DNA from: a virus | Reading direction: 5' to 3' (one strand) | IMG/VR virus record: IMGVR_UViG_3300030103_005374 | Location: 21,758-47,545 of that record | Length of the DNA: 25,788 nt | Shown: positions 18,101 to 24,088 of the stretch, piece by piece | Layout: every line of letters begins with the position of its first letter | Position numbering within the stretch: position 1 is the stretch's first letter | Translations under genes and position numbers: made by a program | The notes under the pieces: generated by a model | The model's database searches: none | The model's input: only the letters and a program-made list of their open reading frames with translations | Told to the model about the DNA's origin: nothing

Positions 18101-18120
18101 ATTTAATAATAATCATTATT

Positions 18121-19980
18121 TTAAGTAATTTCACAAGCTCCTCCAGCACAAGCTAATTCACCACTTAAATTTGTTTCATCATTTTCTTCTACTACTTTAG
18201 ATAAGTCTATTTCTGACAGTGTTTTCATCATTTTTTCGTACTCATCTTTAGTACAATCCTCAAATGGTGCTTGCACATAAGTACCACCATTATATGGTAA
18301 AACGGATAATCCATTATAATGTTCCCTATTATTCCACATCCATTCACCAGCTAACTCCCAATCTTCTTCTTTTAAAGATATTGTTGCGGAGACATTATGT
18401 GAATTAGAACCACTATTATGCCCACTTTTAACCCATTTAGTTGCAACTGTTTTAACTCTTTCTAATAAATCAAATGGTGACTCAGTTCTTAATATTGAAC
18501 CTTTGGGTGCTTTTTGTGGTATAGATATAACTGCAGTATCATGTCCCCTAAAATAATCGTCTTCTATTAATTCTGGGTGATTGTTTTGAAGGTATCCATA
18601 CATTGATTCATTTTTACCTACTCTAACTCTCCTAATATAATAATCGTTATGCCAAGCATGTATTCCAGATGAAGTACCTAATGTAAGTGAGGTAGTTCCA
18701 GCAGGTTTAACTGTAGTAGTTCTAGCTGATTTATTAATACCAATTAATTTAGCAACCCTACTATTTTCTCTTTTAACAACTTTAGCTGCTTCTTCCATAT
18801 CGTAACCTAAAACTCTACCTGAACCAATACCTGTCATACTAACACCTATTAATGCTTCTTTTTCAGTAGTTTCCTGCCATATATCTCTTAAATAATGAAA
18901 ATGTGTATATCCGGCTTGTAGTGTACCTATAAAAGCTGCGGCTTTAACTCTTTCATTTAAATCTTCTTGTGACTCAATGTTTGATACGTTGACTTCACAT
19001 AAATTACAAAACTGATAAGGTCTCAGAGCTATTTCACAACAAGGATTTGTACCCCAGTCTTTATCATTATTAAAATAAATACCTGGCTCACCAGATCCAC
19101 TTAATTCAACTCTTTTCCATAAATCTAAAAAGAATTCCTTAGTTATCTTATGTCTCATTAAACACGCTGAGTTATTAGATCTACCTCTTTGTGGATTTGT
19201 TTCCCACCAATTACCTGATTTACAACCAATCATTTCTTGATCGTCTGCAGAAAATAAACTAATCAATGCAGCTCTACGAATACCTCCCGCTAATACCGCA
19301 TCTGCAATATGACATACAATATCATGTACCTCTAAAGTAGTTAGTTGTTCACCATCTTCTTTTTCACTTAATATACCAGTTATTTTAACGATACATTCTT
19401 TTAATGGTTGAGGCCCTGGTGCCTTACCTCCTGAAGTAACTAATCTAGCCCCTTTAGGTCTAATATCAGAATAATCAAATACTATTCTAGAACTCTTACC
19501 ATTAAGATAGGATTTCATTAATAATTTAATTGCGTCTGCCCAACCTTCTATTGAGTCACTAATTAAAAATCTTTTTGTTCTTTTCGCATAAGGTTTATTT
19601 ACGGGTGGTAATTTCTCAACATGATGTTTTTGTACTGAGTAACCTACACCAGTTCCACCTAACAATAAAAACATACACTCACTAAAAGAGTCTATATGAT
19701 CAATAGGCATATATGCACAATTATAAATTCTATTAGGTGATATTTCAATTGGTTTTCCACCAAATTGCATACTTCTCATTGAGGGTAATACTTTTTTGTC
19801 ATACACAAATTGGTACGCTTCGTCTATTTTATCCGCAATGTTAGGGTATCTTTTTTGATGCATTTCTTTATTACGGGTAACTAATTCATCCCATGTTTCT
19901 CTTCTGTTTAATTCTGGTAGATATTTTGCATACTTCATATATACAGTAATATCCGATAAAATTTTGCTTGATAACTCCAT
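18121..19980 (-). CDS. nrdJ: Class II (adenosylcobalamin-dependent) ribonucleotide reductase
   Basis: It converts ribonucleotides, probably triphosphates, to deoxyribonucleotides using a cobalamin-generated thiyl radical. The active-site NPCCE gives N312, radical Cys C314 and E316 in the N-x-C-x-E arrangement of the Lactobacillus RTPR (N406/C408/E410). The redox pair is C88 (in NCAYM) and C325 (in QFCNLCEVN), with C325 eleven residues after C314 as in RTPR (C419 vs C408). The C-terminus CAGGACEIT has cysteines five residues apart (C611, C616), matching the C731/C736 shuttle pair that is re-reduced by thioredoxin. At 619 residues it is shorter than RTPR (739). No N-terminal ATP-cone is apparent. 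It is last in the replication block, 29 bases after the helicase stop, and supplies dNTPs for phage replication. Activity depends on host-supplied or scavenged B12. No cobalamin riboswitch is visible. Confidence 0.93.
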   Translation of the reverse strand: MELSSKILSDITVYMKYAKYLPELNRRETWDELVTRNKEMHQKRYPNIADKIDEAYQFVYDKKVLPSMRSMQFGGKPIEISPNRIYNCAYMPIDHIDSFSECMFLLLGGTGVGYSVQKHHVEKLPPVNKPYAKRTKRFLISDSIEGWADAIKLLMKSYLNGKSSRIVFDYSDIRPKGARLVTSGGKAPGPQPLKECIVKITGILSEKEDGEQLTTLEVHDIVCHIADAVLAGGIRRAALISLFSADDQEMIGCKSGNWWETNPQRGRSNNSACLMRHKITKEFFLDLWKRVELSGSGEPGIYFNNDKDWGTNPCCEIALRPYQFCNLCEVNVSNIESQEDLNERVKAAAFIGTLQAGYTHFHYLRDIWQETTEKEALIGVSMTGIGSGRVLGYDMEEAAKVVKRENSRVAKLIGINKSARTTTVKPAGTTSLTLGTSSGIHAWHNDYYIRRVRVGKNESMYGYLQNNHPELIEDDYFRGHDTAVISIPQKAPKGSILRTESPFDLLERVKTVATKWVKSGHNSGSNSHNVSATISLKEEDWELAGEWMWNNREHYNGLSVLPYNGGTYVQAPFEDCTKDEYEKMMKTLSEIDLSKVVEENDETNLSGELACAGGACEIT

Positions 19981-20009
19981 TTTTTAACTACTTATTTTAT
20001 TTATTATTA

Positions 20010-21398
20010 TTAATTTTCCCCTAATGTCTCTCTTTTCTTTTTCATGGCATCTATAACCAATTGAGACTTTCTCTTCTCCTCACCATTTTGGTGTTCTAAG
20101 AATGAAACGTCACTAGAAATACTAGTGTCTATTTTTAATGATCCGTTATCAAATAATATATCTTCGAATATAATACCATCTTTACCAAATCTAGACTTAA
20201 GTATTGCCATAGTAGCAGTACCTTCTTCTTTTTGTTCTAAAGTCTTAGCTACTGATATAATAAAGTGTCCAATTTGTCCTTTTTTAATCGAACCACCAAT
20301 CATATCTGCTTTCACTACATCCGCACCTATAGAACTTCTATTACCTTGTACTGCAGTCCACCCAACAACGTCTAATTCAGATATCATAGTTTCAAACTGT
20401 CTCATAACGTTTCCTTCACCAGCATATTCATCTTTAAACTGTTTAGTGGGTACAACACAATCCATATAATCTATAAAAACAACATCAGGTTTTGTACCAT
20501 TAGATGTTAGTTTTCTTAAATATTGTTTTATATGATTAATTGTTGTGCCATCACTCGGCATCTTTTTTAATATTAAATTTCCTTCTTTTTCTTTAAACTG
20601 AGGTAATAATGCTTTAACTTCTTCTTTTCTATCAGTTAATTCATTTAGTGGTATTTCACTCCAACATGTCATATGTTTTCTTTGAATGACTTTTGGGTTA
20701 TCTTCAAAGAAGATTTGCACTACATTGTAACCCAGATTATAAGCAGTATTTGCCATACGAGTTATTAAAGTAGTTTTACCAACACCAAAAGGTGCTAAAA
20801 TCACACCTAATTCTCCTTTAGATAATCCACCATCCATTAAATTGTCTATACCAACTAATCCTGTGGGTACAGGACTTCTAAAATCGTCACTTAATACCTC
20901 ATCTATTGCGTGAAATACATCTATACCATTATCTTTTTCTCCTCCAACAGATAAAGCTTCTTTTAATATGTCTTCACATTCATCATACCTATCAAAATCT
21001 CCCGAATCTAATATTCCTTGTATCTTATTTGTTGCTTTTTTAAGTTCTTGTTGTTTACAAAACTTAGTTGCAACTTCTTGTGTGTGTAAACAATCTTTAT
21101 TATCTGAATTTTTTACCTCTTTAACCATTTCAATCGCAGAATCTCTGGCGATATCTCTTTTTATTTCTACTCTTATAAGTTGAAAAATAGTGTCATAAGT
21201 AGGAATTGTTTCATAACTTTCATAATAATTTTTAATACTAGCAACAATTATTCTAAGATATTCGTTATCAAAATATTTTGGATCGATTATATCAATAATC
21301 TCCTCACAAAATTTATTATCTTCAATTAATTGTTTGACTAACTTAATTTGAAAACTCCACCCTAAATAACCTAAATTTTTATCTTTTTCTTTAGTCAT
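20010..21398 (-). CDS. 41: DnaB/gp41-like replicative helicase
   Basis: A RecA-fold hexameric helicase that unwinds DNA 5'-3' at the replication fork. The N-terminal ~150 residues resemble the helical primase-interaction domain and linker of DnaB-type helicases. The Walker A motif is APFGVGKTT at about 202-210, Walker B DVVFIDYMD at about 305-313, and a WTAVQGNR motif-3 polar element is at about 347-354. The SVAKT and KSRFGKDG elements near 383-408 fit motif H4, with its arginine finger region. At 462 residues it is typical for T4 gp41-like proteins (475). It has the clearest Shine-Dalgarno in the window: AAGGA ending seven bases before the ATG. No primase gene is seen nearby. The symbol is by analogy to T4. 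Confidence 0.92.
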   Translation of the reverse strand: MTKEKDKNLGYLGWSFQIKLVKQLIEDNKFCEEIIDIIDPKYFDNEYLRIIVASIKNYYESYETIPTYDTIFQLIRVEIKRDIARDSAIEMVKEVKNSDNKDCLHTQEVATKFCKQQELKKATNKIQGILDSGDFDRYDECEDILKEALSVGGEKDNGIDVFHAIDEVLSDDFRSPVPTGLVGIDNLMDGGLSKGELGVILAPFGVGKTTLITRMANTAYNLGYNVVQIFFEDNPKVIQRKHMTCWSEIPLNELTDRKEEVKALLPQFKEKEGNLILKKMPSDGTTINHIKQYLRKLTSNGTKPDVVFIDYMDCVVPTKQFKDEYAGEGNVMRQFETMISELDVVGWTAVQGNRSSIGADVVKADMIGGSIKKGQIGHFIISVAKTLEQKEEGTATMAILKSRFGKDGIIFEDILFDNGSLKIDTSISSDVSFLEHQNGEEKRKSQLVIDAMKKKRETLGEN

Positions 21399-21405
21399 TC
21401 TTTAA

Positions 21406-21410
21406 TCCTT
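21406..21410 (-). promoter_or_regulatory. Shine-Dalgarno AAGGA of the helicase gene
   Basis: On the minus strand AAGGA lies seven bases before the helicase ATG, good spacing for 16S pairing. It stands out because the other starts in this window have only A/T-rich leaders, so it supports the chosen start and suggests stronger initiation for the helicase. Confidence 0.55.
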
Positions 21411-21433
21411 TTTGATTTATTAATAAATATACA

Positions 21434-21895
21434 CTAAAGCGTGTAACCACAATATTCTTGACTATATTTTTTTAAACTCAACCCATTCTGTATAATAGAG
21501 ATGATTTCAGGAATAATTGATCTGATATCAACATCATATCTTACCTTTGGGGGGTAGTCATTACCACTAAAAATCTTTTGTGCCACAACCCTTCCTTTAA
21601 CTTTAATTTGTAAAGTAAATAAATCTTCATTTTCATATATATCATGTCTTAATTCATCTAATTCTTCTGTAGTTTGAATAGCATAAGGATTATAATACTT
21701 CCACAAATAAAAATTACTTTTTAATTTAAATTGGTTCTTTATGACTTCAGTTGCATCATCAATAACATCTTTAATTTTTGTAGATCTTAAACTTTTTTCA
21801 TTATATCCATTTATTTGAAAGTTTCTACCGACTATAGGTTTACCGTTAATCAATAATAAAAATTCATAAGGAAGACTATCATATCTTTTTTTCAT
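21434..21895 (-). CDS. Unknown 153-aa protein between exonuclease and helicase
   Basis: No family recognised. It begins MKKRYDSLPYEFLLLINGKP, with a beta-like N-terminus (INGKPIVGRNFQING), a helical middle (IKDVIDDATEVIKNQFKLKS), a second beta-like part (LFTLQIKVKGRVVAQKIFSG) and a helical C-terminus (IRSIIPEIISIIQNGLSLKK). No membrane segment or metal-binding cluster is present. The ATG lies 5 bases after the exonuclease stop, so it is co-transcribed with replication genes. In T4-like phages the proteins that load the helicase or the recombinase (gp59, UvsY) work with exactly these partners, but no sequence match to either was recognised; accessory replication protein is an inference from position. 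Confidence 0.72.
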   Translation of the reverse strand: MKKRYDSLPYEFLLLINGKPIVGRNFQINGYNEKSLRSTKIKDVIDDATEVIKNQFKLKSNFYLWKYYNPYAIQTTEELDELRHDIYENEDLFTLQIKVKGRVVAQKIFSGNDYPPKVRYDVDIRSIIPEIISIIQNGLSLKKYSQEYCGYTL

Positions 21896-21900
21896 AATTT

Positions 21901-22944
21901 TTAATTTTTAATTTTACTAAAATAACTTTTTTCTTTTTTTATTATTCGTAAAAACGGTTGTAAAAAGTTAATATAACCGTCTCTACCCCCAGGTATTGCC
22001 ATTGTTAATCCGTCTTCTAACATCATCTTAATTACATTTTTAGTTGTCCTATTTTCGGGATCAATAGGAGAACTAAATAAATTATTTAAAGTGGTTTTAG
22101 ATTGTTCAGTTAACAAAGGTTTCTTTAGATTAATAATTTTTTCATTTACCTCAAAAATACTTTCACCTTGTACTCCCACAGTAACTTTATTAATTATATT
22201 ATCTAATGTTTTCAATCTACTTTTTCTTTGACTTTGAATTTCTTCAATTTTACTAAAAATTTCTTCCAATGTCAAAGTTTTGGAAGAGAAATCAGGAAAA
22301 TATTTTATTAATGTTTTTTCACTAACACCTTTTATACCTTTTATATTGTCGCTAGCGTCACCAGAAATCATTTTTAATAACTTAACATTACTATAATGAT
22401 GTGTGAAATATTGATTATAATTTGATATTGTAATAATATTTCTAAGATTAAGAACATATACTCCCACTCTTTCATTAAGTAGTTGTAACATATCTCTATC
22501 GTTAGTCATTATAACAACTTTCTCATTATCTTTAATCTGATTACAATAATAACCTATTCCATCATCCGCTTCTACAACCTCATCAATAAATTGACGAATA
22601 AAAAGTTCTTCACAATAATCAATTACTCTTTCTTTTTGAATATATAATTCAGGTTCTGATGGTGGTTGTTCACAATAAAAATCTTTATCCCTATTACCTT
22701 TATAATCTTTATAGATATCATATCTTAACCTGCCACTAAAAACACCATCCCAAAATACATAAACTCTATCGTATCTGTACTCATTAATATTTTTTCTTAA
22801 CATAGTTAAGAATTGAAAAATCCCACCTATATGGTTTTCTTTATAATAAAGATTTTTTGCACCATGATAGGCGGTTTTTAACAATGAATCACCATCTACT
22901 AATAAAGTGTGGGTATATTTAGGTTTTTTAGTTGGTCTCGACAC
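21901..22944 (-). CDS. 5'-3' exonuclease / flap endonuclease (T4 RNase H / FEN type), GTG start
   Basis: The protein removes RNA primers and 5' flaps during lagging-strand synthesis in the FEN/PIN superfamily. The metal-binding acidic residues are visible in order: LVDGDS (D17, D19), VFWDG (D66), EADD at 125-128, TNDRDML (D149, D151) and GDASDNIKG (D196, D199), the last leading into the helix-hairpin-helix DNA-binding stretch GIKGVSEKTLIKYFP. A basic arch-like segment RLRYDIYKDYKGNR is near 72-85. At 347 residues it is close to T4 RNase H (305). The start is GTG: an in-frame TAA directly precedes it, and the next Met (about 48) would remove D17 and D19. It lies 31 bases after uvsX. Confidence 0.92.
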   Translation of the reverse strand: MSRPTKKPKYTHTLLVDGDSLLKTAYHGAKNLYYKENHIGGIFQFLTMLRKNINEYRYDRVYVFWDGVFSGRLRYDIYKDYKGNRDKDFYCEQPPSEPELYIQKERVIDYCEELFIRQFIDEVVEADDGIGYYCNQIKDNEKVVIMTNDRDMLQLLNERVGVYVLNLRNIITISNYNQYFTHHYSNVKLLKMISGDASDNIKGIKGVSEKTLIKYFPDFSSKTLTLEEIFSKIEEIQSQRKSRLKTLDNIINKVTVGVQGESIFEVNEKIINLKKPLLTEQSKTTLNNLFSSPIDPENRTTKNVIKMMLEDGLTMAIPGGRDGYINFLQPFLRIIKKEKSYFSKIKN

Positions 22945-22975
22945 TTAACATATTGATTACAAAATTAATAAAAAA

Positions 22976-24025
22976 TTATTGATCTGCATATTCTACGGGT
23001 GCATCAATATGTTCTCCTTCTTCTATTGTAAAATCTACTTCTTCACCAACACTATCAAATACCGTAGACCAATATTCTTTATAGTCAGACTTATAAGAAT
23101 CAATAGCTTTCTTATCGTCTTCAATAAATCCGTGTGTTGTCGCCAGTATTCTACAATCAGCATAACCTAAACCATTCATATGGTTTTTATGTATACCCAC
23201 TTTAGTTCTAACTGCGAAGTTTACTTTACGTCCTTTATTTGTTGCATTTAATTTAGATACTCCTGCACTTTTTTGATTCCCAAAAAGGAATACTAACGCA
23301 CAAGATAAATAAATTGATTGCCCCCCTTTAGGTTGAATTCTGGGTTGACTGAATGGGTTATCGGGTAACTCTACCCAAGGTTGGTTAACAAATACCATTG
23401 TATTAGTATAAGGAGAACTCTCTTTACGAGAAGAGGTTATCCTTTGAGCCATTCCCATACCCCATTTTTCTGATATTACTCTAGCAGTATGTTGGTTACC
23501 ACCTTTACCTTCAAAACTCATTTTACAAGGTATTGTTCCTATGGAGTCCCACAAAAATACAATATCATGTGGTATATCTCCTTTTGATTGTGCATCTAAA
23601 ATTTCAGTCACATATTCGAAAGCTTGTTCAATGTATTCAAATCCTAACTTATATAATAAGAATCCATCCCAATAAGCTTCTATTTCACCAGTACTTTCAT
23701 CTACTTCTTCAATATATTCAGTCTCTAAACCCATTTGTTTTGCGTGTTCAAAACTAAATTTTTGTTCAGTTATAATGAATATTGGTAATATACCTTTTTT
23801 CTGTGCATCTACTGCAGTTTGTATTAGTGCAGTTGTTTTTCCAGTATCTGAATGTCCTAATAACATATTAATTTGACCCATAGCAGGACCAGGAATTCCT
23901 GTTGCTTTTTGAAATGATTCTCCTAAATCAAAGTATTTCTGTTCTTTATACTTATCACTAGAAGAAAACTTTTTACGTATACTAGAAAAATCACTTGTTT
24001 TTTTCTTAATTGGTTTCTTAGCCAT
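22976..24025 (-). CDS. uvsX: UvsX/RecA-like recombinase
   Basis: It forms filaments on single-stranded DNA and performs strand exchange in phage recombination-dependent replication and repair. Numbered from the ATG at 24025 (349 residues), the Walker A is GHSDTGKT at 57-64, followed by the catalytic-type Glu in IITEQ (E87) and Walker B DIVFLWDSIG at 154-163. FVNQPWVE near 212-219 matches the RecA NQ/L2 entrance and PKGGQSIYLS near 232-241 the RecA GG-x-A-L region. Length is close to RecA (about 350) and T4 UvsX (391). A longer GTG-started version (24052) would begin inside the terminator hairpin and add an odd TYFFKKKY; the ATG followed by a basic MAKKPIKKK is preferred. The start lacks an SD and has an A-rich leader. 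Confidence 0.93.
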   Translation of the reverse strand: MAKKPIKKKTSDFSSIRKKFSSSDKYKEQKYFDLGESFQKATGIPGPAMGQINMLLGHSDTGKTTALIQTAVDAQKKGILPIFIITEQKFSFEHAKQMGLETEYIEEVDESTGEIEAYWDGFLLYKLGFEYIEQAFEYVTEILDAQSKGDIPHDIVFLWDSIGTIPCKMSFEGKGGNQHTARVISEKWGMGMAQRITSSRKESSPYTNTMVFVNQPWVELPDNPFSQPRIQPKGGQSIYLSCALVFLFGNQKSAGVSKLNATNKGRKVNFAVRTKVGIHKNHMNGLGYADCRILATTHGFIEDDKKAIDSYKSDYKEYWSTVFDSVGEEVDFTIEEGEHIDAPVEYADQ

Positions 24026-24037
24026 ATATTTTTTTTT

Positions 24038-24068
24038 AAAAAAATAGGTCACCCAAAAAGATGACCTA
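24038..24068 (-). terminator. Hairpin terminator between the SSB-like gene and uvsX
   Basis: On the minus strand TAGGTCATC (24068-24060) pairs with GGTGACCTA (24053-24045), nine base pairs with one G-T wobble, around a TTTTTG loop, followed by seven T (24044-24038). This is a standard intrinsic terminator about 20 bases after the SSB-like stop. Its U-tract ends only 12 bases before the uvsX ATG, so any transcript of uvsX from upstream must read through it. It is one-directional: the plus-strand side has only a short T-run (four T). Confidence 0.85.
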
Positions 24069-24088
24069 CTTTTAACATTTATAATAAA

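Noticed and set aside
24026-24052. Longer uvsX start at GTG 24052
   Set aside because: It would begin inside the terminator hairpin and encode TYFFKKKY from the U-tract; the ATG at 24025 gives a normal UvsX N-terminus.
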